NCBI RefSeq assembly: GCF_030035675.1
Contig: NC_084482.1
Span: forward strand, 229,220,943-229,284,942
Reading direction: 5' to 3'
Length of the DNA stretch: 64,000 nucleotides
Origin: Rhineura floridana
Taxonomy: Eukaryota > Chordata > Lepidosauria > Squamata > Rhineuridae
The notes under the pieces: model-generated
Told to the model about the DNA's origin: nothing
The model's input: the letters and a program-made list of their open reading frames with translations, nothing else
Databases searched by the model: none
Program-made: the position numbers and the translations under genes
Part shown: in pieces, positions 45,343 to 57,105 of the stretch
Position numbering within the stretch: position 1 is the first letter of the stretch
How the letters are laid out: the number at the start of each line of letters is the position of its first letter

Positions 45343-48300
45343 GTGCGAGATGTAAGTGTTGTTGAACCGATTGGGAGCAGTGACCACAGTGCTATTAAAT
45401 TAAACATACATGTAAATGGCCAATTGCCAAGAAAATCCAACACGGTCACATTTGACTTCAAAAGAGGAAACTTCACAAAAATGAGGGGATTGGTAAAAAG
45501 AAAGCTGAAAAACAAAGTCCAGAGGGTCACATCACTCGAAAATGCTTGGAAGTTGTTTAAAAACACTATATTAGAAGCTCAACTGGAGTGCATACCGCAG
45601 ATCAGAAAAGGTACCGCCAGGGCCAAGAAGATGCCAGCATGGTTGTCCGGAGACTTTTACACTCTGGTTCTCCAGACGCAATATTACCATCAATAGCCCG
45701 CTGTAATGAGTTTGCGAGGCACTTCCAAGACAAGATCATAAGCATCCGTCGGGACCTTGACTCCAATATTGTAACAGTTGAATCTAATGAGGTGTCCAGA
45801 ACACAGTCTTGTCCTGTTTTATTGGATGAGTTTCAGTTGGTACAGCTCGAGGATGTGGACAAGGTGCTTGGACAGATACGGGTGACTACTTCCGCTCTGG
45901 ACCCTTGCCCCTCGTGGCTAATAAAAGCTAGCAGAAATGGAACGGCCGGCTGGGCCAAGGAGGTAATTAATGCCTCGTTACGAAAGGGAGTGGTCCCACC
46001 TTGCCTGAAACAGGCGGTAGTGCGACCACTCCTAAAAAAAGTCCTCCTTGGACCCTAATAACTTTAACAACTATAGGCCGGTAGCAAATGTTCCATTTCT
46101 GGGCAAGGTTCTAGAGCGCATGGTCGCTCGCCAACTCCAGGCCCTCTTGGATGAAACTGATTATCTGGATCCATTTCAATCTGGCTTTCGGCTGGGGTTT
46201 GGTACAGAAACAGCCTTGGTTGCCCTGTATGATGACCTCTGTCGGGAGAAAGACAGAGGGAGTGTAACTCTGTTGGTTCTCCTGGATCTCTCGGCGGCTT
46301 TTGATACCATCAACCATGGTATCCTTCTGGGGCGACTCGCGGAGTTAGAAGTTGGAGGCACTGCTTGGCTGTGGCTGTGCTCCTATCTCGAGAATCGTCT
46401 CCAGAAGGTGATGCTTGGGGAACACTACTCGAGTCCCTGGGTGCTCCAGTATGGGGTCCCGCAGGGCTCAGTTCTGTCCCCCATGCTTTTTAATATCTAT
46501 ATGAAGCCGCTGGGTGAGGTCATCAGGAGTTATGGAGTGCGTTTCCAGCAATATGCTGATGATACACAGCTCTATTTCTCCTTTTCATCTTCTTCAGGTG
46601 AGGCTGTTGCTGTACTGAACCGCTGCCTGGCCGCGATAATGGACTGGATGAGAGCAAACAAACTGAAGCTCAATCCTGACAAGACTGAGATGCTGCTAGT
46701 TGGGGGGCCCTCTGCTCAGATGGTTGAAGTCAGACCTGTCCTAGATGGGGTTACACTCCCCCTAAAGGAACAGGTCCGTAGTTTGGGGATCTTATTAGAT
46801 CCGATTCTGTCACTTGAGGCCCAGGTAGCCTCGGTGGCACGAAATGCGTTCTACCAGCTTCGGCTGGGAGCACAACTACGACGCTATCTGGACAGGGAGA
46901 ACCTAGCCTCAGTTATTCACGCTCTGGTAACTTCTAGATTGGATTACTGTAATGCTCTCTACGTAGGGTTACCTTTGAAAACGATTCGGAAACTTCAGCT
47001 AGTGCAGAATGCTGCGGCCAGAGTTCTTACTGGGACGAAGAAATTTGACCACATAACACCTATTCTGGCCCAACTGCACTGGCTTCCAATATGTTTCTGG
47101 GCCAGATTCAAAGTGTTGGTCCTCACCTATAAAGCCCTTAACGGCACTGGACCGCAATATCTGATGGAACGCCTCTCCCGCTATGTTCCTACCCGTTCAC
47201 TCCGCTCGACGTCTAAGGCCCTTCTCCGGGTCCCAACCCATACAGAGGCCTGGAGAACAGTAACAAGATCTAGGGCCTTTTCGGTGGTGGCCCCCGAATT
47301 ATGGAATGCCCTCCCAGATGAGATACGCCTGGCACCTTCTCTGTCATCTTTTCGGCGCCAGGTAAAAACCCACCTCTTCACCCAGGCATTTTAAAGTATT
47401 TTAAAGTATTTAAGCTTTTAATCTTATTTTTTTTAGTTTTCTTTCACTTTGTTTATATAATGTTTATATTGTCTGCGCAATACACACTTGCTGTATTTTA
47501 AATATTGTGATTTTATCATGTTGTACACCGCCCTGGGAGCTGCTAGCTATAGGGCGGTTTAGAAATGCAACTAAATAATAATAATAATAATGGTTAACGA
47601 GCAAAGTCAAGGAAGCTCTCAGAGGCAAAAAGTCTTCCTTCAGAAAATGGAAGTCTTGTCCGAATGAAGAAAATAAAAAAAGAACACAAACTCTGGCAAA
47701 AGAAATGCAAGAAGACAATAAGGGATGCTAAAAAAGAATTTGAGGAGCACATTGCTAAGAACATAAAAACCAACAACAAAAAATTCTATAAATACATTCA
47801 AAGCAAGAGACCATCTAGGGAGACAATTGGACCCTTGGATGATAAGGGAGTCAAAGGTGTCCTAAAGAACGATAAGGAGATTGCAGAGAAGCTAAATGAA
47901 TTCTTTGCATCTGTCTTCACAGTGGAAGATATAGAGCAGATCCCTGAACCCGAACTAACATTTGCAGGAAGGGATTCTGAGGAACTGAGACAAATAGTGG
48001 TAATGAGAGAGGAAGTTCTAAGCTTAATGGACAATATAAAAACTGACAAATCACCGGGCCCGGATGGCATCCACCCGAGAGTTCTCAAAGAACTCAAAGG
48101 TGAAATTGCTGATCTGCTAACTAAAATATGTAACTTGTCCCTCGGGTCCTCCTCCGTGCCTGAGGACTGGAAAGTGGCAAATGTAACGCCAATCTTCAAA
48201 AAGGGATCCAGAGGGGATCCCAGAAATTACAGGCCAGTTACCTTCACTTCTGTCCCTGGAAAACTGGTAGAAAGTATGATTAAAGCTAGATTAACTAAGC

Positions 48301-49726
48301 ACATAGAAGAACAAGCCTTGCTGAAGCAGAGCCAGCATGGCTTCTGCAAGGGAAAGTCCTGTCTCAGTAACCTATTAGAATTCTTTGAGAGTGTCAACAA
48401 GCATATAGATAGAGGTGATCCAGTGGACATAGTGTACTTAGACTTTCAAAAAGCGTTTGACAAGGTACCTCACCAAAGGCTTCTGAGGAAGCTTAGCAGT
48501 CATGGAATAAGAGGAGAGGTCCTCTTGTGGATAAGGAATTGGTTAAGAAGCAGAAAGCAGAGAGTAGGAATAAATGGACAGTTCTCCCAATGGAGGGCTG
48601 TAGAAAGTGGAGTCCCTCAAGGATCGGTATTGGGACCTGTACTTTTCAACTTCTTCATTAATGACCTAGAATTAGGAGTGAGCAGTGAAGTGGCCAAGTT
48701 TGCTGACGACACTAAATTGTTCAGGGTTGTTAAAACAAAAAGGGATTGCGAAGAGCTCCAAAAAGACCTCTCCAAACTGAGTGAATGGGCGGAAAAATGG
48801 CAAATGCAATTCAATATAAACAAGTGTAAAATTATGCATATTGGAGCAAAAAATCTGAATTACACATATACGCTCATGGGGTCTGAACTGGCGGTGACCG
48901 ACCAGGAGAGAGACCTCGGGGTTGTAGTGGACAGCACAATGAAAATGTCGACCCAGTGTGTGGCAGCTGTGAAAAAGGCAAATTCCATGCTAGCGATAAT
49001 TAGGAAAGGTATTGAAAATAAAACAGCCGATATCATAATGCCGTTGTATAAATCTATGGTGCGGCCGCATTTGGAATAGTTGTACAGTTCTGGTCGCCTC
49101 ATCTCAAAAAGGATATTATAGAGTTGGAAAAGGTTCAGAAGAGGGCAACCAGAATGATCAAGGGGATGGAGCGACCCCCTTACGAAGAAAGGTTGCAGCA
49201 TTTGGGGCTTTTTAGTTTAGAGAAAAGGCGGGTCAGAGGAGACATGATAGAAGTGTATAAAATTATGCATGGCATTGAGAAAGTGGATAGAGAAAAGTTC
49301 TTCTCCCTCTCTCATAATACTAGAACTCGTGGACATTCAAAGAAGCTGAATGTTGGAAGATTCAGGACAGACAAAAGGAAGTACTTCTTTACTCAGCGCA
49401 TAGTTAAACTATGGAATTTGATCCCACAAGATGCAGTAATGGCCACCAGCTTGGATGGCTTTAAAAGAAGATTAGACAAATTCATGGAGGACAGGGCTAT
49501 GAATGGCTACTAACCATGATGGCTGTGCTCTGCCACCCTAGTCAGAGGCAGCATGCTTCTGAAAACCAGTTGCCGGAAGCCTCAGGAGGGGAGAGTGTTC
49601 TTGCACTCGGGTCCTGCTTGCGGGCTTCCCCCAGCACCTGGTTGGCCACTGTGAGAACAGGATGCTGGACTGGATGGGCCACTGGCCTGATCCAGCAGGC
49701 TCTTCTTATGTTCTTATGTTCTTATC
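45343..49726 (+). mobile_element. 5'-truncated CR1 LINE with a nested L2
   Basis: The CR1 parts are 45343-45644 and 47596-49726. It starts just before the SDH motif of the endonuclease (IGSSDHSA) and ends with the CR1 tail repeated as TATGTTCTTATGTTCTTAT. The RT part (47664-49079) is nearly complete: SPGPDGIHPRVLKEL, VYLDFQKAFDKVPHQ, GVPQGSVLGP, KFADDTKLF. One extra A in a run near 47672 shifts the frame, and a short deletion near 49076 gives a stop, after which 49124-49513 encodes the C-terminus. It splits P block copy 3 and is absent from the other P blocks. A short imperfect target duplication (CATC) may flank it. Confidence 0.9.
45645..47589 (+). mobile_element. L2 LINE inserted into CR1
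   Basis: ATGGTT is duplicated at 45639-45644 and 47590-47595, and the CR1 sequence on both sides joins perfectly. It is 1945 bases, 5'-truncated, and ends in a TAA repeat. The reading frame begins in the linker, shifts in an A-run near 46035, and continues as a 448-residue frame (46048-47394). That frame has NNYRPVANVPFLGKVLERM, FQSGFRLGFGTETALV, LLDLSAAFDTINH, GVPQGSVLSPMLFN, YADDTQLYF and the C-terminal LKPF-like end VKTHLFTQAF. The RT catalytic residues are intact, the endonuclease is missing. It is young, being inside a CR1 that postdates the duplication. Confidence 0.93.
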
Positions 49727-50096
49727 ATCAAGCACACTTAGGAAGCAGCAGAATTCGACTCTCTCATATCTTTATTGAGCGTTTGTTCTGATTTCTTTAT
49801 GGGCGGGTAATGCGACCACAAGGGAGCATTCGTCCTGATTTGCTTGCAGGATGTTCACAGGTCTTAGGAGTGCACTGTCGGTGCTCACCACAGTAACACG
49901 AGAGTCCAAGAAGGAAGGCATTAAGGCAGGAGATCTGTCTCTAGCTGGACTCGGTCACTTCATAGTCAGCACAAAAAGTCCCTGCAGAGTATAGGTTAAC
50001 CTAAGCTGTTCCCTCGAAGCCTTTTTTAAAAAATGTGCATGGCAGTTTTATTTATTCAATATGGAGAAGGGTCACCGGCCAGAAAGGGGCTTCCCG
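49727..50096 (+). repeat. P block, copy 3, right part
   Basis: Resumes after the CR1. It matches 28710-29080, including the CACTTCATAGTCAGCACAAA joint that lacks the SINE found in P blocks 1 and 4. Confidence 0.8.
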
Positions 50097-50232
50097 CCTC
50101 CCCTCGCTCTCCATGCAAATCAGCCGAGGACCTTCAGCCACTTTGCTCTCTAAGGGTTACAAACGACCACAAAGCCAAAGGAAATAGCGCAAAGGAGGGA
50201 CTTCAACAGAATCCAGATATCAACAGTAAAGT
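50097..50232 (+). promoter_or_regulatory. Shortened promoter/5'-UTR-like block, unit B
   Basis: Matches 29075-29105 joined to 33021-33090 (the CR1 being absent). It is cut after GGAGGGACTTC and followed by about 26 bases of unrelated sequence before unit body sequence resumes at 50233. About 1.1 kb found in unit A is missing here. Confidence 0.5.
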
Positions 50233-50811
50233 TGGTTACCTCACTTCTCACCCCAAATCCATTAAATTTAGAAACAAGTTTAAAAGCACAGGTCCTAATC
50301 CTGATGATTGGCAGGAGGGCACTTCTTAAATCCCTCCATTGGAAGAACTATTCATTTATTCCTTCTTTCTCCTTCCTGATCTTTAAACACTTACTGATGC
50401 ATGAAAGCATATTTCCTCATATCCCATGATTGCTGTGTTCCACTCCATGTTTGGTAATTCTGTCTTTAATAATATTTACCACTACTTTTCACGGAACAGC
50501 TAATAGGCCTCTAATTTCCAAGATACCTTCTCTGTCCTTTTGGCTTTCAAATTGTGATACATTTGCCAGTCCATATGGTAGCAAGTCTTTGGGAGAAGGT
50601 ACATATTTTTGTTAAAATGTCAGCAATGTCACATTTGGGTTGTTTAAAGAGCTCTCAGGTAGATGCCATCTGGACCTGAGATGATTTGTGAACACTAAAG
50701 GAAAAGATCCCACTTGCCCCATCTCTCTTCAGAGTGCGAGTGGAGGGCAGATGATGTCCACGCCTTGCCTGGGAGTGTGAATGAGGAAGGCAATGGTTTT
50801 CTTTTTCCAAG

Positions 50812-50938
50812 GACTGCTGACCTTTGAGGAAGTGTCCTTGCACTACACCAAGGATCAACGGGCTCAGCTGGATCCAGCCTAGAGAGCTCTGTACAAGGAG
50901 ATCATGCGGGAGATTCCTGAGATGGCGACCTGCTCTGT
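50812..50938 (+). pseudogene. Degenerate KRAB-like exon, unit B
   Basis: The frame reads LLTFEEVSLHYTKDQRAQLDPA, then the same TAG as unit A, then RALYKEIMREIPEMA. Here the two residues after FEEV that unit A lacks are present, but the following residues differ (LHYTKDQR against HFSQEER). The exon has therefore drifted separately in the two units after sharing the stop. It cannot supply a KRAB box. Confidence 0.8.
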
Positions 50939-51494
50939 TAGAATTAGGAGAGGTTAAGGACAGCCTTCTTACTCCCTTCCTGGCACCCCTGCTTCGCAAA
51001 CCTGACCCACTATGCATTTCAGATTATCCGGTAGAGCTGCCATCACTTCCTGTACACCCTTTTCCCAGACAGGAAGACTCTGGGGGGCCAATCTAGTGCT
51101 TATAATTCTGGGATCCTAGGACAGCACACCCTGCACTTCCCAGCCAGAGCCCACTTTAACTTACTGTAAGGACTACAACCAACACTCTCCCCCTGTTGCT
51201 GCCACTAATCTCAAGAGTCAGCTTTTCTTTAGCACCTCAAAATCCTTTTACTCGGTAATGGGGAACCCATGTTTTAGCTAAAGCATGTACCTGATCCTAA
51301 GTCACTACTTACCTCCAGGATATTGGTCCTCTCAGGCATAAAGCTGTTTGGCTGGTCCACTGCAGGTTTTTCCTGATGGTGGATGAGGCACAAAGGCTGA
51401 ATATCACAGCCCCCCTTTTCAGGATATTTCCTCCCACATAAGTTTGTGGGGCACTGGGATCTCTTGGATCAATTAAAGCTGAACTCACAGTGCA

Positions 51495-53835
51495 GGTGTG
51501 TGTGTGGGTTATCTGCCTTCAAGTCAATTACCACTTATGGCGACCCTATGAATCAGTGACCTCCAATAGATTCTGTCGTGAACCACCCTGTTCAAACCAT
51601 GTAAGCTCAGGTCTGTAGCTTCCTTGATGGAATGAATCCTTTGGGGTGGGTTAGGTTTTAGTAATATTGTTGGAATTTTAAAGTTTTAATGTGAACTGTA
51701 TGTTGTTATGTTGTGCATCGCCCAAAGTGCCTGGTTATCCAGCCAGATGGGCAACTAATAAATGTAATAAATAAATAAATAAAATCTCTTGTTTGGCCTT
51801 CCTCTTTTTCTACTCCCTTCTGTTTTCCCCAGCATTATTGTCTTCTCTAGTGAATCAGGTCTTCTGATGATGTGTCCAAAGTATGACAACCTCAGTTTAG
51901 CTTCTAATAGTAGTTTTGGTTTAATTTGTTCTAACACCAAATTATTTCTCTTTTTCGTGCTCCATAGTATCTGGAATGTTCTACTCCAACACCACATTTC
52001 AAATGAGTTGATCTTTCTTTTCACCGGCCAACTTTCAAATCCATACAGAGAGATGGGGATTAGCATGGTCTGAAAGATCTTGACTTTGGTGTTTGGTGAT
52101 GCATCTTTGCATTTGAGGATCTTTTCGAGTTCTCTCATAGCTACCCTCCCCAGTCCAAGACTTCTTCTGATTTCTTCACTATTGTCTCCAGTTTGATTAA
52201 TGACTGTGCCAAGGTATTGATAATCCTTGACAAGTTCAATGTCCTTGCTGTCAACTGTACAGTTACATAAATCTTCTCTTGTCCTTACTTTAGTCTTCTT
52301 GACGTTGAGCTGTAGTCCTGCTTTTGTGCTTTCCTCTTTAACTTTCATCAGCATTCATTTCAAATCATTACTGGTTTCTGCTAGTAGTACGGTATCGTCT
52401 GCATATCTTAAATTATTGATATTTCTCCCTCCAGTTTTCACACCTCCTTCATCTTGGTCCAATCCCACTTTCCATATGATATGTTCTGCATACAGATTAA
52501 ACAAATAGGGTGATAAAATATAACCCTGTCTCACACCCTTTCCGATGGGGAACCAATCGGTTTCCCCATATTCTGTCCTTACGGGAGCCTCTTGTCCAGA
52601 GTATAGATTGTGTATCCGGACAATCAGATGCTGTGGCACCCCCATTTCTTTGAAAGCATTCCATAGTTTTTCATGATCTACACAGTCAAAGGCTTTGCTG
52701 TAGTCTATAAAGCACAGGGTGATTTTCTTCTGAAATTCCTTCCTCTGTTCCATTATCCAACGTATGTTTGTGATATGATCTCTGGTGCCTCTTCCCTTTC
52801 TAAATCCAGCTTGGACATCTGGCACTTCTAGCTCCATATACGGTAAGAGCTTTTACTTTACTTGCATGGCATATTAAGGCAATAGTTCAAAAATTACTGC
52901 ATTCCCTGAGATTCCCTTTGTTTAGAGTTGGGATGTATATTGAACGCTTCCAGTCTGTGGGCCATTGTTTTCTCTTCCATACTGGTTGAAAAAGTTTTGT
53001 CAAAATTTGGACAGATTCAGTCTCAGTAGCTTGTAGCAATTCTATTGGTATGCCATCTGTTCCTGGTGATTTGTTTCTTCCAAGTATTTTAAGAGCAGCT
53101 TTCACCTCAGATTCTAAAATTTCTGGTTCTTCATCGTATGGTTCCTCCGTTAATGAATCTGTCATTTTGGCATCTCTTTTATAGAGTTATTCAGTGTATT
53201 GCTTCCATCTTCCTTTTATTTCATCTCAGTCAGTCAGTGTGTTCCCCTGTTGATTATTCAACATCCGTACTCTTGGCCTAAATTTCCCTTTAATTTCTTC
53301 CTGTACTTCTGCATAAAATCTCTGTTTCCTCGTCTTCTCTGTTTGCCGTTGGAGCACAGACTTAGATGATGGTTACATTGATAGGTTTCCCATGAAATCT
53401 CATTGATATCACTCACTCAGCCTTTGCATGATAGCTCCCAATTGCTTTTGCTACGTTACTTCTCACTATTAGAACAACCCCGTTTCTTCTTAATTTATCA
53501 TTTCCTACATAAAATATTTTGTAGTTGCCTGAAAATGTCCCATTCCCATCCATTTTAATTCACTCACGCCAATTATTGTAATGTCGATGCATTCCATTTC
53601 CTGCTTGACAATTTCTAACTTTCCCTGGTTCATGCTTCTCACATTCCATGTTTCTATTGTGTATGTTGTACAACTCCGGACTCTCCTTCCACATTTGTGC
53701 GGCTTTGACCCAGCTGCATCATTAGTCACAGAGCTACTCATACTTGTCCTTTGTTCTCCCCCAGTAGCTCACAGAGTGCCTTCTGACCTGGGGGTCTCAT
53801 CTTTCAGCACTATCTCATGTTGCAGGTAACAGGGG
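51495..53835 (-). mobile_element. BovB LINE in the intron of unit B
   Basis: Duplicate of the unit A BovB. Endonuclease start at 53741-53505, linker at 53165-52887, RT at 52837-51755. This copy keeps the catalytic YADD (RYADDTVLL). It has an extra stop right after SNDLK, where unit A has an Arg codon: CGA became TGA, as expected from CpG decay. The stop separates 52837-52355 from 52354-51755. The short L2 tail is at 51641-51780. Confidence 0.92.
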
Positions 53836-53848
53836 GCTAACATTTTGG

Positions 53849-53886
53849 GAGGGAGGGAGGAGGGAGGGAGGAGGGAGGGAGGGGGT
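53849..53886 (+). repeat. GGGA-rich repeat, unit B
   Basis: An expanded GGGAGGGAGGAGGGAGGGAG run compared with unit A. Confidence 0.85.
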
Positions 53887-54217
53887 GCAAGCTGCCCTCT
53901 GGCAGTGGAAAGGGCCATGTTCCTGTCAGACAGGATCCATCCTAGGTTTGTCAGTTCCAGCTGTGCATAAGTACTGGGCTGTCCACCTTAAATGGAGGAA
54001 CAAGAGAGCAGATTTTTGTTACAGTTGTCTCTGTGTGTGTTTCTTTTCACAACCTGTTACCAAGCACCTACTGCTAAAATAACTCCGTACGCCATTAGCT
54101 TTGACAGTTAAACTCTGATATCCATGGAGCTCCCAGAAATGTTTCAAAATACAAATCATAATATATTCACAGGATTTCTCCACAGCACTTTATCACCTTT
54201 CCTTTTCATTTCATCAG

Positions 54218-55470
54218 GATACATCTGGGGGGTCAAGGCTAAGGGAGAACCATCCAAAGTATCACTGGAAAAAGCTGAGGAGCAGATGCAGGAGCAGAAA
54301 TTGAGGAGTCAAGATGGAGCAAAGAGACAAGAGGAGAGACAAACTCACACAGGGGACAAACCTTATAAATGCTTGGAGTGTGGAAAGAGTTTCAGTCAGA
54401 GTAGCAACCTTACTTCTCATCAAAGAACACACACAGGGGACAAACCTTATAAATGCTGGGAGTGTGGAAAGAGCTTCAGTCAGAGAGGCCACCTTACTTC
54501 GCATCAAAGAACTCACACAGGGTACAAACCTTACAAATGCATGGAGTGTGGAAAGAGCTTCAGTCAGAGTGGCCACCTTACTTCGCATCAAAGAACTCAC
54601 ACAGGGGACAAACCTCATACGTGCTTGGAGTGTGGAAAGAGCTTCAGTCGGAGTAGCAACCTTACTTCGCATCAAAGAACTCACACAGGGTACAAACCTT
54701 ATAAATGCTTGGAGTGTGGAAAGAGCTTCAGTCAGAGTACCAACCATACTTTGCATCAAAGAACTCACACAGGGGATAAACCTCATAAATGCTTGGAGTG
54801 TGGAAAGAGCTTCAGTCAGAGCAGCAGCCTGACTTCGCATCAAAGAACTCACACAGGGGGTAAACCTCATAAATGCTTGCAGTGTGAAAAGAGCTTCAGT
54901 CGGAATGACCACCTTACTTTGCACCACAAAACTCACACAGGAGACAAACCTTATAAATGCTTCGAGTGTGGAAAAAGCTTCAGATGGAGTAGCTCCCTTA
55001 TGGTGCATCATAGAAGTCACACAGGGGACAAACCTTATCAATGCTTGGAGTGTGGAAAGAGCTTCAGTCAGAGTGGCCACCTTACTTTGCACCACAAAAC
55101 TCACACAGGAGAGAAACCTTATAAATGCTTCGAGTGTGGAAAAAGCTTCAGATGGAGTAGCTCCCTTATGGTGCATCATAGAAGTCACACAGGGGACAAA
55201 CCTTATCAATGCTTGGAGTGTGGAAAGAGGTTCAGTCAGAGTGGCCACCTTACTTTGCACCACAAAACTCACACAGGAGACAAACCTTATAAATGCTTCG
55301 AGTGTGGAAAAAGCTTCAGATGGAGTAGCTCCCTTATGGTGCATCATAGAAGTCACACAGGGGACAAACCTTATCAATGCTTGGAGTGTGGAAAGAGCTT
55401 CAGTCAGAGTGGCCACCTTACTTCGCATCACAGAACACATACAGGGAACAAACCTGATACTTGCTTGTAG
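54218..55470 (+). CDS. C2H2 zinc-finger exon, 13 fingers (unit B)
   Basis: Paralogue of the unit A exon with the same acceptor, charged leader, open length (448 residues from the upstream ATG at 54124) and the same terminal stop. Contact residues (-1,2,3,6): QSNS, QGHS, QGHS, RSNS, QTNL, QSSS, RDHL, WSSV, QGHL, WSSV, QGHL, WSSV, QGHS. Fingers 8-9, 10-11 and 12-13 are three near-identical copies of a 168-base two-finger module. In finger 5 the core Leu before the histidines is His (TNHTLH), which could weaken that finger. All zinc ligands are present. The predicted DNA target differs from that of unit A. The KRAB-like exon upstream is dead, so the product, if any, may be a finger-only protein. 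Confidence 0.85.
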
Positions 55471-55606
55471 TGTAGAATGGCTACCTTCAGGCACATCAAA
55501 GGATCCGTTCAAAGGAAGAGATGTATAGATGCTTTGAATTTGGAAAAAGCTTTAAGCGGAGTTCAACTCTTTCTGTGCATCAATGGATCCATATGGGGAA
55601 GCCAGG
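55471..55606 (+). pseudogene. Decayed C-terminal fingers beyond the stop, unit B
   Basis: Same out-of-frame finger remnant as 40225-40360, with few differences. Its presence in both copies shows that the array was truncated before duplication. Confidence 0.75.
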
Positions 55607-55876
55607 CTACCAACAGGATTTTTATGGGGAGTTTCAGACCCCTGACAATCTTCTTCTCTTAGCTTAACCACAGACTGTTCCACTTCCCTTCACCTGCTAT
55701 TTTGATGGCGTGTCAGTTTTTGCTTTGCAGTGACAGAGAGGTTTTAGTTTTCCAGAGATGGGTGAGCACCCAAGATGGATGCTGAGGCCAAGGTGGCTGT
55801 AGAAGCCAAAATGGCCTCTCAGTTGTCCAGTTTTTCCCCATCATATCCCCCCTCTGGCAGTTTCTAGCTGCCCAAT

Positions 55877-57105
55877 TCAATATTCAATTAATGACATTTC
55901 AAGTCTTACTTTATCTACTTCCTCTAGATCCTCCACTTCTGTCTTTGATACCTCCATGTGCATAATTCGAACATCAGTTTTCGTGAAGGGGTTAGTAGTG
56001 TTTGTCACACAGCATCTAATACAACATAACGCCAACTGGACTATTACATATATGAGCGCCAGCAAGAATAGTCCCATTAGAACATATTTTAGCAGATTTT
56101 TTACTAGGCCTCCTAGTCATCCCCCTGGATTCTGTAGCCATCCCCACCAATCAAAATCGCTACTCCGGTCAAAATAAGCTACTTCTGCTATTTGCTCAGC
56201 ATGATCTATTATGGAATTGGGATGGGATTCAATCTCTCCAGCTGAACTGTTTATGTAGGAACAACATTCGCTCCCAATGATGGTGCAAGTCATTCCATCC
56301 GTGGCGAGCAGAGTCCAGTGCCATCCTGTTTTGGAGAACCATTTTCCTTCTTTAGGTTTGGGTTGCTGGTAGGGTCTTTATAGTCTTAGAGGCCACAGGA
56401 ACAGCTTCTTTGATCTCATTTGCAAGAATTTCCACTACAGATTGAATCTCAATACTCCAGAACCCACGGCAGCCGTGCCAGCCAAGGGCAGAAAAGAGCC
56501 CATCGTTAATGGCCTGCTGTTTTCTATGTCCCATTGTGGAGAGTGGCGAGCAGGTTTTGATTTCTCTCTTTTTCTCTCTCATTGGGGAGGCTCTCTTGTT
56601 CCTGATTCTACCAAGTGGGAGTACCTGAGTGACCCTGACAGCTGGTATAAGCCAGGCAACATCGCAGGAGCCAATCCAATAGTTTGGCAATACTTTATAG
56701 GCTTTATCTCCACAGACCCAAACATGTCGTACAAGAGCTTCCCATGGCTCTTTGTGGAAGGGGGAAAGACCATGTTTTCCATGGTTGAACTTACTACCTT
56801 TGGTAGTAGGGGCCAGCTATCCCCCGTCAAGGGACACCACCACCTGGATCATGAGGATTGCTAGTCCTGTTCCCAAAACAGGCTCCCCAGTTGTTCAGGT
56901 ATTTACAGACCCATGCTTGTTGACCAGCAGAATTGGTAAAGGCAGAGCAATGGATCATGTTGTCAATAGAATAGTTACAGGAAGCATGGAAATCATGATA
57001 ATGTTGGCAGAAAGTGGGATTCTGGGTGTGGTTATAATGGAGAATTTTATATATCCACACATATAAACATAGAAGGCATATGTTTATGAAATATAATAAA
57101 ATCAC
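55877..57105 (-). pseudogene. env: Retroviral env fossil, unit B
   Basis: Duplicate of 40632-41860 with the same SU, middle and TM parts and the same membrane anchor (LFLLALIYVIVQLALC). It is broken, with one or two more breaks than the unit A copy. As in unit A it lies tail-to-tail with the finger exon, about 400 bases past its end, on the opposite strand. Confidence 0.8.

Larger units (their letters stand above)
50324..56905 (+). repeat. Tandem unit B body (finger gene and env fossil)
   Basis: Collinear with 35094-41660. Differences apart from point changes are concentrated in the finger array and in the GGGA repeat. Intervals 50340-50811, 50939-51494 and 55607-55876 hold no feature I can name. 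Confidence 0.9.

Noticed and set aside
54262-55512. Long minus-strand open frame (416 residues) opposite the unit B fingers, and a similar one at 39589-40266
   Set aside because: Antisense shadow of the same repeated finger codons, with no family motif.
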